From Marvinbryantia sp. (lineage in GTDB: Bacteria; Bacillota; Clostridia; Lachnospirales; Lachnospiraceae), in NCBI GenBank assembly GCA_016297895.1, contig JAEDFS010000008.1:1-61179 (forward strand): 61,179 nt of DNA, given 5' to 3'. Position 1 is the first letter of the stretch, and each line of letters starts with the position of its first letter. The notes under the pieces are model-generated. The model was not told the DNA's origin. It did not search any database and saw nothing but the letters and a program-made list of their open reading frames with translations. A program made the translations under genes and the position numbers. Positions 24,957 through 34,320 of the stretch are shown piece after piece.

Positions 24957-26441
24957 TTACAGACAGGACTTCATAACCTCATAGGTTCCTTTTTCACGGA
25001 TCTGCTCCAGATAATCTGCAACAGCTGCTTCAAATCCCGGAAGCTTTGTCAGATCCTCACCCCAGAATGCCTCGTTGGTGCACACTGCATGTACCAGATC
25101 CTTTACAGAGTCATCCTTGTGAGCTGCATAGAATTCCAGAATGTCTCTGTCATCCCTGATCACATAATCATTGGTTCCTCTGTTTCCTGTCAGGCCTTCG
25201 TCTGTCAGATCTTTGCCGTTATAGAATGCAATGTAGAATGCAAAGGATGCGGTAATGCATTTCGGCAGTTCCCCGGTCTTTTCAATATATCCCTTCAGGC
25301 TCGGCATAACACGGGCTTTCCACTTGGAAGTGGAGTTCAGGGAAATAGACATCAGCGCATGATCCACAAAAGGATTGTTGAATCGGTCTGTCACGGATGC
25401 TGCAAACTCTTTCAGCTCCTCTTCCGGCAGAGTCAGGGTCGGAATGATTTCATCATAGATGGTCTTATTCATGAAACCGTTGATGACTTCATCGTTCATG
25501 CAGTCACGCACGATATCCTGACCGGCCAGATATGCGCCCAGTACCATGGAGGTGTGAGCACCGTTTAAGATTCTTACTTTTCTCTGTTTATACGGCTTGT
25601 GATCGTCACAGATAATGACCGGAAGACCTGCCTCCTCAAACGGAAGCTCCTTCTTCATCCATGCAGGACCTTCGATCACCCAGAGACCGAATACCTCTCC
25701 CACATCGAGCAGGTTGTCCTGGTAACCCAGTTCCTCACAGATAGCTGCTGCATCGTTTCTGGGATATCCCGGTACGATGCGGTCTACCAGCGTAGAGCAG
25801 AAGACACATTCTTCTTTCAGCCAGTTCTTAAATGCATCACTCAGCCCCCACTGATCCACATACTGATCAACACATTTTTCCAGTTCTTTTCCGTTATTGT
25901 CAATAAGCTCACAGGACAGGATAATGATTCCCTTGCCCTTTACTTCGCCGAATTTCTGGAATCTGCGATACAGCCACTGAGTCAGTTTGCCCGGATAGCT
26001 TGCAGCCGGCACATCCGTAAACTGGCAGGACGGGTCATACTGAATTCCTGCCTCTGTAGTGTTGCAGACAACGAAACGGATATCTTCGCTTTCGGCATAT
26101 GCCAGAACAGCGTCATATTCTTTGTAAGGATTCAGACACTTGCTCACACAGGAGATCACACGTCTGTCATCGATCTTCTTCCCGTTTTCATTTCCGCGCA
26201 GGATCAGAGTGTACAGACCTTCCTGCTCATTGATCATGTCTGCAAGACCCGGAGCGATGGGCTGGCAGAGAACCACTTTCGAATTAAAACCGACCTTCTC
26301 ATTCATTTTATCGATCCAGCATTCCACAAACGCACGAAGGAAGTTTCCCTCTCCAAACTGAAGGATTCTCTCCGGCGCATTTTCCAGAAGGTAACCCTCG
26401 TATCCCATTTCCTTTAATGTTGCATAGCTTAATTTTTTCAC
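24957..26441 (-). CDS. uxaB: Tagaturonate reductase (altronate oxidoreductase)
   Basis: UxaB reduces D-tagaturonate to D-altronate with NADH. This 494-residue member of the mannitol dehydrogenase family shows the N-terminal ILQFGEGNFLRAFV nucleotide-binding block, VCNTTEAGI, the FCSTLVDRIVPGYPR motif and the KPYKQRKVRILNGAHT catalytic region (Lys with Asn/His). These match UxaB rather than UxuB. The start codon is GTG at 26441 with AGAAGGA upstream. It is the last gene of the kdgK-uxaA-uxaB operon. Confidence 0.94.
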   Translation of the reverse strand: MKKLSYATLKEMGYEGYLLENAPERILQFGEGNFLRAFVECWIDKMNEKVGFNSKVVLCQPIAPGLADMINEQEGLYTLILRGNENGKKIDDRRVISCVSKCLNPYKEYDAVLAYAESEDIRFVVCNTTEAGIQYDPSCQFTDVPAASYPGKLTQWLYRRFQKFGEVKGKGIIILSCELIDNNGKELEKCVDQYVDQWGLSDAFKNWLKEECVFCSTLVDRIVPGYPRNDAAAICEELGYQDNLLDVGEVFGLWVIEGPAWMKKELPFEEAGLPVIICDDHKPYKQRKVRILNGAHTSMVLGAYLAGQDIVRDCMNDEVINGFMNKTIYDEIIPTLTLPEEELKEFAASVTDRFNNPFVDHALMSISLNSTSKWKARVMPSLKGYIEKTGELPKCITASFAFYIAFYNGKDLTDEGLTGNRGTNDYVIRDDRDILEFYAAHKDDSVKDLVHAVCTNEAFWGEDLTKLPGFEAAVADYLEQIREKGTYEVMKSCL

Positions 26442-26475
26442 TTTTTTCCTTCTTTCTGCCCATTTGGGGACTTAT

Positions 26476-27957
26476 TTAAAGTGTAACACCCTGCTTAAAG
26501 ATCGCCATATCGTGAAAGCCCTTTTCTTCTGCTTTTACTTTTCTTCCGGATGCTACTTCGATCACATAATCAAACAGTTTTTTGCCCATCTCATCCAGTG
26601 TGGTATCCTCTACCATCACGCCGCAGTTGAAATCGATCCAGTTGTTCTTTTTCTGCGCCAGTCCGCTGTTGGTAGAAATTTTTACCGTAGGAACCGGTGA
26701 CGCAAAGGGCGTTCCTCTTCCCGTGGTAAACAGTACGATATGGGCTCCGCTGGCCGCCAGCGCAGTAGATGCCACCAGATCATTGCCCGGTGCGCTTAAA
26801 AGGTTCAGCCCCTTTGTGCTTACCGGCTCACCGTATTTTAAGACGCCCCGCACTGCCGCACTGCCGGACTTCTGGGTGCATCCCAGAGATTTGTCCTCCA
26901 GAGTGGTGATTCCGCCCTTCTTGTTGCCCGGTGAAGGGTTCTCGTAGATCGTCTGGTTGTGAGAGGTAAAGTAATTCTTGAAATCGTTAATGAGATCCAC
27001 CGTCTTCTCAAACAATTCTTCATTCTCACACCGGTTCATCAGCAGAGTCTCGGCGCCGAACATTTCCGGCACTTCTGTCAGAATGGTCGTACCGCCTTTA
27101 GAGATCAGGATATCAGAGAAGCGTCCCACTGCCGGATTGGCCGTAATTCCGGAAAGTCCGTCAGAGCCTCCGCACTTCATACCGATGATCAGTTCACTTG
27201 CCGGAATGGGCTCCCGCTGAAAACTTCCCGCATAAGCTGCCAGCTCTTCGATCACCTTCAGGGCATCCTCAATCTCATCCTCACATTCCTGGGCAACCAG
27301 GAATTTCACACGTTTTTCATCATAGTCACCAATGAATTTTTTCAGTTCATCGATATTGCTGTTCTCACAGCCAAGGCCCATCACCAGAACCCCTCCGGCA
27401 TTGGGATGATTCACAAGATCCGCCAGGATCTGTCTGGTATGATCCTGATCGTCTCCCATCTGGGAGCAGCCATAGGGATGTGTGAAGGAAACGATCTCCT
27501 CTACTGTGCCGCCCACATATTTCTGTGCACGTTTTTCCACTTCCTCCACCACATTATTCACACAGCCCACCGTAGGAATGATCCAGATCTCATTTCTGAC
27601 ACCCACTTTTCCATCCGGTCTTCTGTATCCCTGGAAACATACATCTTCTGTCGGTTCCAGTGTGGTGTCCTGCTTATCATAAGTATAGGTCAGAAGATCT
27701 CCAAGCCCAGTCTTCACATTATGTACATGAACCCAGGCTCCCTTTGCAATATCTTCTTTTGCCACGCCGATACTGCACCCGTATTTGATCACAGGCTGTC
27801 CCGCAGCAATGGGAACCAGTGCAAATTTATGACCCTGGGGAATGTCCTCCGCAAGCGTCACCGCACATCCGTCGATATCCACGGTCTTCCCTTTTTCCAG
27901 CGGCTTTAATGCCACAGCCACCAGATCATCCGGATGGATCCTGATATATTCTTTCAT
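26476..27957 (-). CDS. uxaA: Altronate dehydratase
   Basis: UxaA converts D-altronate to 2-keto-3-deoxygluconate, with a metal-dependent mechanism. The 493-residue protein contains both the small N-terminal SAF-like domain (about residues 1-95) and the large catalytic domain, with GYRRPDGKVGVRNEIWIIPTVGCVN, THPYGCSQMGDD, MGLGCENSN and GMKCGGSDGLSGITANPAVG blocks. AGAGGAG precedes the ATG. It sits between kdgK and uxaB, as expected for a galacturonate operon. Confidence 0.96.
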   Translation of the reverse strand: MKEYIRIHPDDLVAVALKPLEKGKTVDIDGCAVTLAEDIPQGHKFALVPIAAGQPVIKYGCSIGVAKEDIAKGAWVHVHNVKTGLGDLLTYTYDKQDTTLEPTEDVCFQGYRRPDGKVGVRNEIWIIPTVGCVNNVVEEVEKRAQKYVGGTVEEIVSFTHPYGCSQMGDDQDHTRQILADLVNHPNAGGVLVMGLGCENSNIDELKKFIGDYDEKRVKFLVAQECEDEIEDALKVIEELAAYAGSFQREPIPASELIIGMKCGGSDGLSGITANPAVGRFSDILISKGGTTILTEVPEMFGAETLLMNRCENEELFEKTVDLINDFKNYFTSHNQTIYENPSPGNKKGGITTLEDKSLGCTQKSGSAAVRGVLKYGEPVSTKGLNLLSAPGNDLVASTALAASGAHIVLFTTGRGTPFASPVPTVKISTNSGLAQKKNNWIDFNCGVMVEDTTLDEMGKKLFDYVIEVASGRKVKAEEKGFHDMAIFKQGVTL

Positions 27958-27971
27958 CCGCTTTCTCCTCT

Positions 27972-29069
27972 TTATCTCTGTACTCTTGCGCCTGCTCCGC
28001 CCATGATCGCTTCTACTTCTTTCCTGCTTGCCATGGTAGTATCTCCCGGTGTGGTCATAGCAAGTGCACCGTGAGCTGCACCGTAATTTACAGCCAGTTC
28101 TGCATCACCGGTGGTCATCAGGCCATAGATCAGACCGGATGCAAAGGAATCACCGCCGCCCACACGGTCCATGATCTCCAGTCCCTTGTAATCTTTTGCT
28201 TTGTAGATCTCACCGTCTGCCCAGCAGATCGCACTCCAGTCATTTACCGTAGCAGTCTTCACTTCACGAAGGGTCGTAGCCACTGCCTTGAAATTCGGAT
28301 ACGTCTTTGCAGCTTCATTGATCATCTTCTTGTAGCCGTCCAGGTTCAGTTCCTTCAGATTTGCATCGTTTCCTTCGATTTCGAAGCCGAGGCATGCTGT
28401 GAAGTCTTCTTCGTTTCCGATCATAACGTCTACATATTTTGCAATTTCCTTATTTACTTCCTGTGCTTTTTCCTTGCCGCCGATGGCACTCCACATAGAA
28501 GGACGGTAGTTCAGGTCATAAGATACGATCGTGCCGTATTTTTTCGCAGTCTTGATGGCTGCCAGAACGGTCTCACAGGACTGCTCGGAAAGAGCTGCGT
28601 AGATTCCGCCGGTATGCAGCCAGCGTGCACCCAGTTCTCCGAAAATATAGTCAAAATCAAAATCTTCCGGTGTTGCTTTGGAAATAGCTGTATTGGCACG
28701 GTCAGAACATCCAACGGCTCCGCGGATACCAAAACCTCTCTCTGTGAAGTTCAGACCGTTTCTGCAGATACGGCCGATTCCGTCTGTCTTCATCCATTTG
28801 ATCAGAGATGTGTCCACACCGCCCTGCAGGATAAAGTCTTCCATCAGCATTCCTACTTCATTGTCAGCAAATGCTGTGATCACACCGGTCTTCAGGCCAA
28901 AGCATCTTCTCAGGCCGCGTACTACATTGTATTCTCCGCCGCCTTCCCATGCACGGAAAGAACGTGCAGTGCGGATCCTTCCCTCACCCGGATCCAGACG
29001 AAGCATTACCTCGCCCAGAGATACCGCATCATATTTGCATTCATTTGCCGGTCTTAAATTCAGATTCAT
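27972..29069 (-). CDS. kdgK: 2-keto-3-deoxygluconate kinase (PfkB family)
   Basis: KdgK phosphorylates 2-keto-3-deoxygluconate to KDPG. This 365-residue PfkB-family kinase has the N-terminal SLGEVMLRLDPGEGR block, SYDLNYRPSMW, and the C-terminal anion-hole motif DRVGGGDSFASGLIYGL, whose Asp is the catalytic base. AGGAGG precedes the start. It is the promoter-proximal gene of the kdgK-uxaA-uxaB operon, divergent from lacI-uxaC. Confidence 0.93.
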   Translation of the reverse strand: MNLNLRPANECKYDAVSLGEVMLRLDPGEGRIRTARSFRAWEGGGEYNVVRGLRRCFGLKTGVITAFADNEVGMLMEDFILQGGVDTSLIKWMKTDGIGRICRNGLNFTERGFGIRGAVGCSDRANTAISKATPEDFDFDYIFGELGARWLHTGGIYAALSEQSCETVLAAIKTAKKYGTIVSYDLNYRPSMWSAIGGKEKAQEVNKEIAKYVDVMIGNEEDFTACLGFEIEGNDANLKELNLDGYKKMINEAAKTYPNFKAVATTLREVKTATVNDWSAICWADGEIYKAKDYKGLEIMDRVGGGDSFASGLIYGLMTTGDAELAVNYGAAHGALAMTTPGDTTMASRKEVEAIMGGAGARVQR

Positions 29070-29130
29070 CGTTGTCTCCTCCTAAAAAATATTGATCCTT
29101 CCAATTTTTGCTTACGGCGCTCTCCGCACC

Positions 29131-29175
29131 GGAAGCGCTTACATTAATTATACGTTTTCTTATAAAATACGTCAA
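29131..29175 (-). promoter_or_regulatory. kdgK operon promoter with LacI-type operator at the start site
   Basis: On the minus strand TTGACG (29170-29175), a 17-nt spacer and TATAAT (29147-29152) form a strong promoter. A LacI/CcpA-like palindrome GGAAGCGCTTAC (29131-29142, plus strand) overlaps the expected transcription start, where a bound repressor would block the operon. Confidence 0.75.
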
Positions 29176-29238
29176 GTTGTTTTCTTCCGTTTTTGTAACT
29201 TTTTTCGAAAAAAATCTCAATTTCTTTGCAATTATCAA

Positions 29239-29267
29239 TTGATATTTACCTTTTCCTGTTGTATAAT
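29239..29267 (+). promoter_or_regulatory. Promoter of lacI-uxaC
   Basis: TTGATA (29239-29244), a 17-nt spacer and TATAAT (29262-29267) lie 61 nt before the LacI-family start. Confidence 0.8.
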
Positions 29268-29292
29268 ACATTTGATTCTAAAAATTCGGTAT

Positions 29293-29306
29293 TGTAACCG
29301 CTTTCA
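29293..29306 (+). promoter_or_regulatory. cre-like operator before the uxa regulator gene
   Basis: TGTAACCGCTTTCA matches the catabolite-responsive-element consensus TGWAANCGNTNWCA at every defined position. It sits downstream of the -10, in the 5' UTR of lacI-uxaC, a position suited to a CcpA or LacI-family roadblock. Confidence 0.7.
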
Positions 29307-29328
29307 TTTTTTCAATGCAGGATGGACC

Positions 29329-30333
29329 ATGAATATATACGATATTTCCAAAAAAGCAGGCGTTTCCATTGCCACCGTTTCCAGGGTAATGAACGGAAGT
29401 GCCAGCGTAAGCGAAAAGACCAGACAGAAGATCCTGGACATCATGGCAGAAAATGATTACACGCCCAATGCCTTTGCGCGGGGACTGGGATTAAAGACCA
29501 TGAAGACCATCGGGTTTCTCTGCGCCGATTCTTCCGATCAGTTTTTTTCCCGGGCCGTCTATTATCTGGAACGGGCACTTCGCTCCAATGGCTATGATGC
29601 CATATTAAGCTGCACCGGCATGGAGCTGGATACCCGGAAAAAATATCTGAAAATGCTGCTTGCGAAAAAAGTGGATGCCGTCATTCTTGTGGGCTCCAGC
29701 TTTATTGAAGATAATTATGAAAAAAATCAGTATATTTTTGATGCGGCAGCTGAGGTTCCCGTCATTATCCTGAACGGATATCTGGATGCCCCCAATGTCT
29801 ACTGCGTACTCTGCGACGATACCGGGATCGTACAGCAGGCGGCTACCGTATTTCTGGAACAGGGCCGCAAAGACATCCTGTTCCTTTACCGGTCTGATTC
29901 CTACAGTGGCAAACGGAAGCTGGCAGGATTCAAAAAAGCCTATGCCCGTCTGGGCATTTCGCTGGATCCCCGGCAGATCCTCCTGTTTAACGGCAGTATC
30001 AGCGAGGTAAAGCAGAAACTTCTGGAGCTTTCCGAAAACGGCCTGTCCTTCGACACCGTGATCACCAGCGATGATGACCTGGCGATCGGAGCCTTAAAAT
30101 ATGCCAAAGAGAAAAAACTGGCTGTCCCTTCCGAATTCAGTGTTCTTGGTTACAACAATTCCCAGCTTAGCATCTGCTGCGAACCGGAACTGAGCACCAT
30201 CGATAATCAGCTGGAGTTCTGCTGCAGTCATGCCGTCACTGCTCTGATGGGAGTTCTGGACGGAAAAGATGCTCCCGGAAAGACCGTTCTCTCTGCAAGA
30301 ATTATTCAGAGAGGTACTACCGAGGTGTTTTAA
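29329..30333 (+). CDS. LacI-family transcriptional regulator of the uronate genes
   Basis: This 334-residue LacI-family regulator has the N-terminal helix-turn-helix MNIYDISKKAGVSIATVSRVMNGSASVSEKTR and a periplasmic-binding-protein-like effector domain. I used the ATG at 29329. Upstream codons that stay open lie before or within the promoter and encode no family sequence. It is transcribed with uxaC and divergently from kdgK-uxaA-uxaB, so it most likely controls both units in response to a uronate intermediate. Confidence 0.9.
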   Translation: MNIYDISKKAGVSIATVSRVMNGSASVSEKTRQKILDIMAENDYTPNAFARGLGLKTMKTIGFLCADSSDQFFSRAVYYLERALRSNGYDAILSCTGMELDTRKKYLKMLLAKKVDAVILVGSSFIEDNYEKNQYIFDAAAEVPVIILNGYLDAPNVYCVLCDDTGIVQQAATVFLEQGRKDILFLYRSDSYSGKRKLAGFKKAYARLGISLDPRQILLFNGSISEVKQKLLELSENGLSFDTVITSDDDLAIGALKYAKEKKLAVPSEFSVLGYNNSQLSICCEPELSTIDNQLEFCCSHAVTALMGVLDGKDAPGKTVLSARIIQRGTTEVF

Positions 30334-30364
30334 AATTTATCAATATATCTAGGAGGTATTACTC

Positions 30365-31771
30365 ATGAAAGCATTTATGGACAAGGATTTTCTCCTGTCA
30401 ACAGAATCTGCAAAGAAGCTGTATCACGAATACGCCGAGAATATGCCGATTCTGGACTATCACTGTCACATCAATCCCCAGGAGATCGCTGAGGACAGAC
30501 AGTTTGACAACATCACGCAGGTATGGCTGGGCGGCGACCATTATAAATGGCGCCAGATGCGTTCCAACGGCGTAGACGAATATTACATCACCGGAGACGC
30601 TCCCGACCGTGAAAAATTCCAGAAATGGGCAGAGACCCTGGAAAAGCTCATCGGCAACCCGCTGTATCACTGGTCACACCTGGAACTGAGGAGATACTTC
30701 GGCTATGAAGGTCACCTCTGCGCCGAGACCGCTGAGGAAGTATGGAATCTCTGCAACGAAAAACTGGCGCAGAAAGATATGAGTGTGCGGGGCCTGATCA
30801 AAAGATCCGGCGTTACCCTGATCTGCACCACTGACGATCCGGTGGATACTCTGGAATGGCACGAAAAGATCAAAGCAGATGAAACCTTTGATGTTCAGGT
30901 TCTTCCCGCATGGCGTCCGGACAAGGCTACCAACATCGAAAAAGCCACCTTCCCGGGTTATGTAAAGACTCTTTCCGAAGTAAGCGGTATCTCTGTTTCT
31001 TCCTTTGAAGATCTGAAAGCAGCGATCGTAAACCGGATGGAATATTTTGATGCAAGAGGCTGCAGTGTATCTGACCACGGTCTGGATTATGTGGTCTATG
31101 TGCCTGCATCCGCTGAAGAGATCGAAACCATTTTCGCCAAAGGACTGGCAGGCGAGGCTCTGACCGAATGTGAGATCGCAAAATACAAAACTGCTTTCAT
31201 GCTGTTCCTTGGAAAAGAATATCATCGTCTCAACTGGGTCATGCAGCTCCACTACGGATGCAAGAGAGACAACAACAGCCTGATGTTTGCAAAACTGGGT
31301 CCCGATACCGGATTCGACTGCATCAACAACTACGCTCCGGCAGCCCAGACGGCAGACTTTTTAAACGCTCTGATCACCACAGACGAACTGCCCAAGACGA
31401 TCCTGTATTCCCTGAACCCCAATGACAACGCTGTCATCGGTACGATTCTGGGCTGCTTCCAGGATTCCTCCGCTGTAGGCAAGATCCAGCAGGGTTCCGC
31501 ATGGTGGTTCAATGATCACAAAACCGGTATGACCGAGCAGATGATCTCCCTGGCAAATCTGGGAACCTTAAGCAACTTCGTAGGAATGCTGACAGACTCC
31601 AGAAGCTTCCTTTCCTACACCAGACATGAATACTTCCGCCGCATTCTCTGTGAACTCATCGGAGGCTGGGTAGAAAACGGAGAATATCCGGATGACTGGA
31701 AAGCACTGGAAAAGATCGTAAAAGGAATCTGCTACAACAATGCAGTAAGATATTTCGGGTTTGACCTGTAA
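30365..31771 (+). CDS. uxaC: Uronate isomerase
   Basis: UxaC isomerises galacturonate to tagaturonate and glucuronate to fructuronate in the cytoplasm. The 468-residue protein shows the amidohydrolase-fold metal motif DYHCHINPQEIAEDR, then WSHLELRRYFG, CTTDDPVDTLEWH, VLPAWRPDK and the LNWVMQLHYGCKRDNN block. TAGGAGG precedes the ATG. It follows the LacI regulator by 31 nt and ends at a terminator shared with the converging genes. Confidence 0.97.
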   Translation: MKAFMDKDFLLSTESAKKLYHEYAENMPILDYHCHINPQEIAEDRQFDNITQVWLGGDHYKWRQMRSNGVDEYYITGDAPDREKFQKWAETLEKLIGNPLYHWSHLELRRYFGYEGHLCAETAEEVWNLCNEKLAQKDMSVRGLIKRSGVTLICTTDDPVDTLEWHEKIKADETFDVQVLPAWRPDKATNIEKATFPGYVKTLSEVSGISVSSFEDLKAAIVNRMEYFDARGCSVSDHGLDYVVYVPASAEEIETIFAKGLAGEALTECEIAKYKTAFMLFLGKEYHRLNWVMQLHYGCKRDNNSLMFAKLGPDTGFDCINNYAPAAQTADFLNALITTDELPKTILYSLNPNDNAVIGTILGCFQDSSAVGKIQQGSAWWFNDHKTGMTEQMISLANLGTLSNFVGMLTDSRSFLSYTRHEYFRRILCELIGGWVENGEYPDDWKALEKIVKGICYNNAVRYFGFDL

Positions 31772-31780
31772 ATTTTACAG

Positions 31781-31812
31781 AAGCGCCGTTTCCGGCTGAG
31801 GAGACGGCGCTT
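31781..31812. terminator. Terminator between uxaC and YesL-family gene
   Basis: A 13-bp stem with one mismatch (outer part AAGCGCCGT / ACGGCGCTT) lies between convergent genes. T runs are short on both sides. Confidence 0.6.
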
Positions 31813-31815
31813 TGA

Positions 31816-32451
31816 TCATGTATCATCTTCCTTATCTTTTGAAACAAGCGTGCTGAGTATTTTTTCCATTTTCACAGACACCAGCACACAAATGATTCCA
31901 GGCAGTGCAAACGATATGCTCCTCAGCCGCGGAACCAGAATCACAAGCGCCAGACTTCCATAGATCAGGATACAGAACAGACAGGTACTTGCGAAATGTC
32001 TGATGCACAGATAATATGACATAATAAAATACTCTTTCACTGTATACACAAACCTTGACAACAGCGGAAACAGGTACGGTAAGATCATAAGTGCCGGCAG
32101 AAGAAACGCACCGATCATATACCTGTAAAATCCAAAACCGGCATTTTTCTGACCCAATACTGTACAGAAATAAACACCCGTCCCCACAACAGCCCCATAA
32201 AGCAGTAAAATAACGACACACAGAAAGGATTCTTTAAAATTTTTTCGAATCGATTCGAAGAAGGTTTTTAACACACTTCCCCTCTCCTGAATTACAGATT
32301 TTTGAATCGTATCATACATAGCCGTCCATGCCGGCCCCGCAGTGATTACAAAGATACTGCAGAACATGCCCAACACACCGATCAAAATTACCAGTACCAT
32401 TTTATAAATAAACTGAAATACCGGCAATTCCTGGTTAAAATACGGATTCAT
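31816..32451 (-). CDS. YesL family (DUF624) membrane protein
   Basis: This 211-residue protein starts MNPYFNQELPVFQFIYK and has five or six membrane segments with the YesL/DUF624 layout (ITAGPAWTAMYDTIQKSV near residue 40). AAAGGAG precedes the ATG. It is the last gene of the kinase-regulator-unknown-YesL string that belonged to a carbohydrate ABC locus. Function is unknown. It is shorter and more diverged than the YesL-family protein at 9140. Confidence 0.8.
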   Translation of the reverse strand: MNPYFNQELPVFQFIYKMVLVILIGVLGMFCSIFVITAGPAWTAMYDTIQKSVIQERGSVLKTFFESIRKNFKESFLCVVILLLYGAVVGTGVYFCTVLGQKNAGFGFYRYMIGAFLLPALMILPYLFPLLSRFVYTVKEYFIMSYYLCIRHFASTCLFCILIYGSLALVILVPRLRSISFALPGIICVLVSVKMEKILSTLVSKDKEDDT

Positions 32452-32455
32452 ATTC

Positions 32456-33016
32456 TCATTCTCCTTTCCATACGGCCTCTACCAGCTCCATATCCTCAGA
32501 ATAGCCCGACTCATCCGGGTTCTCAAAAGTATCTCTGCTTCTCACACAGATCCAGTAATTTTCCAGAACTTTCTGATCAAATACTCCGTTATCCTTACCG
32601 GACACCGCATCTTTCATACTGATCGTTTCGCAGAAAAAATCTTTATCATAGTGCTTCACCAGATTTAGTATCTGCGTATCCAGAAAATAAACATTTCTCT
32701 TCAACACCTGTATTTCTGTAGCAAGTTTCAGAAGCTGTATTCCATCTTCATAGGAAAACTCCGGCCCCGGCTCCCGAACAGACGCATCCATCTTCAACCG
32801 GTCAAATACGACCCGAACTTCTCCGTTCCCATCCAGATCCCTGCCAAACTGTTCAAAATACCTTTCCAGTTCCGCATAGGTTTCTTCATAAAACGTATCT
32901 GAGGTTCCCATAACAATGTGATAGTCCGCCCGTTCCCTGCTAATGGTGTGCCACAGGATCCCACCGGTCAATACGAGCAATACCCCTGCTTCGAGAATCT
33001 TTTTTCTATTTTTCAT
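32456..33016 (-). CDS. Unknown membrane-anchored extracytoplasmic protein
   Basis: I do not recognise this 186-residue protein. It has a basic start (MKNRKK), one N-terminal hydrophobic segment (about residues 8-24), and a soluble outside domain rich in aromatic and acidic residues, with no lipobox Cys. It overlaps the response regulator stop by about 11 nt and lies 4 nt from the YesL-family gene, so the three genes are co-translated. Position suggests an accessory factor of the sugar-transport/two-component module. Confidence 0.6.
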   Translation of the reverse strand: MKNRKKILEAGVLLVLTGGILWHTISRERADYHIVMGTSDTFYEETYAELERYFEQFGRDLDGNGEVRVVFDRLKMDASVREPGPEFSYEDGIQLLKLATEIQVLKRNVYFLDTQILNLVKHYDKDFFCETISMKDAVSGKDNGVFDQKVLENYWICVRSRDTFENPDESGYSEDMELVEAVWKGE

Positions 33017-33779
33017 TTTTCTGTTGATCCCTGTTCTTTAAAACCGCTTTTGGTTCCATCCCATAGTACTGTTTAAATTTTTTACTGAAATACTGAGAGG
33101 AGTTCAGTCCTACTTCAAACGCAACCTCATATATTTTCACATTTTCCTGTTCTTTCAGCAGTTCCATGGCTTTTTGCATCCGCACCTGATCCAGCAGTTT
33201 TGTAAAATTTGTATTCTGGTTTTTCAGCAGGCTCTGCAAATAGCTTGTGCTGATAAACAGTGCATCCGCTGTTCCTTTCAAGTTCAACTCCGGATCATGA
33301 TAGTTCTGCCGGATATAAGACAGCACTTTATCCGTAATGGTTTCTTCTTTCTTAAGATTCACCGGCTTATCTTCCGCAGCCGGATCCATTCGTCTTGTCT
33401 TCTCTTCTTCCAGCTCATCAATGATCCTGCAAACTGTTTCTATCACTTCATCCTTATCAAAAGGCTTTGTCAGATAATCTACCACATGGTATTTTATGGC
33501 CTGCTGGGCATATTCAAATTCCTTATATGCCGTCAACATGATTACCTTTGTCTCCGGCTTTTCCTTATTTATGATCCCCGCCAGTTCAAGTCCCGATATA
33601 AACGGCATATTAATATCCAGAATGACAATCTCAGGGCCCTTTGACCGGAACATTTCCAAGGCTTCTTCACCGTCCATGGCGACACCCACCACTTCGGCTC
33701 CCAGAGCATTCCAGTCAATCATTTTTTCCAGGCATTTCCCCAGAAGTTCTTCATCATCCGCGATCATAACCCTGTACAT
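33006..33779 (-). CDS. Response regulator, receiver + AraC-type (YesN-like)
   Basis: The receiver domain has VMIADDEELLG, phosphoacceptor Asp in VILDINMPFISG, the MLTAYKEF switch and YLTKPFDKDE. The C-terminal AraC DNA-binding domain includes LKGTADALFISTSYLQSLLKN and VGLNSSQYFSKKFKQYYGMEP. I placed the start at 33779 (MYRVMIADD), because AGGTG lies 9 nt upstream and the earlier GTG overlaps that site. Its partner kinase, directly upstream, is truncated, so the regulator may no longer be controlled normally. Confidence 0.9.
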   Translation of the reverse strand: MYRVMIADDEELLGKCLEKMIDWNALGAEVVGVAMDGEEALEMFRSKGPEIVILDINMPFISGLELAGIINKEKPETKVIMLTAYKEFEYAQQAIKYHVVDYLTKPFDKDEVIETVCRIIDELEEEKTRRMDPAAEDKPVNLKKEETITDKVLSYIRQNYHDPELNLKGTADALFISTSYLQSLLKNQNTNFTKLLDQVRMQKAMELLKEQENVKIYEVAFEVGLNSSQYFSKKFKQYYGMEPKAVLKNRDQQKNEK

Positions 33780-33791
33780 ATACTTTATCAC

Positions 33792-34320
33792 CTAATTCTT
33801 ATAGTAATCCGCATCAGGAAGTATATATCGTACCCTTGTGTATATGCCTTCTTCGCTCTCGATCCACAGCCCATATTCTCTTCCAAACCGCAGCTGAATC
33901 CTTTTGTTTACATTCAGCAGCCCGATATGGCTCGCATCACTTCGTTCCTCCCGCAGTTCAACATCCCGCAGTGAATTCTGTATTTCCCGCAATTTCTCAG
34001 GCGGGATCCCCACGCCGTCATCATACACATCAATTCGTATCGTTTTTCCTTCCCGATATACCGTTATCTCAACATTTCCTGCTCCCCGTTTTCTCTGAAG
34101 TCCATGCAGGATCGCATTCTCCACTACAGGCTGAAGCGACAGCTTCAGGATCACACGATCCATCAGGTTCTCATCTGCATGTATGGCATAATGAATTTTT
34201 TTCTGATACCGCAGTTTCATGATCTTCAGATAACTTTCAACATGCCGGATTTCTTCCTTCATACTGGTAACATCATTAGTATCGATCAGGGAACCTTTAT
34301 AAAAATCGCCAATGGCATAC
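33792..34320 (-). pseudogene. Truncated YesM-like sensor histidine kinase (C-terminal fragment)
   Basis: Only the last part of a YesM-type kinase remains. The open frame retains MKEEIRHVESYLKIMKLRY, the N-box SLQPVVENAILHGL, G1 DVYDDGVGIPP and G2 HIGLLNVNKR. Kinase-like codons continue upstream of the first ATG (DFYKGSLIDTNDVTS). The transmembrane sensor, HAMP and the H-box NPHFLFN are missing. The frame runs into the truncated permease gene, which points to a deletion junction at about 34300-34330. Without the phosphoacceptor His the fragment cannot autophosphorylate. Confidence 0.85.

Noticed and set aside
24957..26441. Fructuronate reductase (UxuB) instead of UxaB
   Set aside because: The N-terminal FGEGNFLRAF, the NTTEAGI block and the FCSTLVDRIVPGYPR region follow tagaturonate reductase.
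29092..29328. N-terminal extension of the LacI-family regulator
   Set aside because: It spans the divergent promoters and the cre-like site; the helix-turn-helix begins right at the ATG at 29329.
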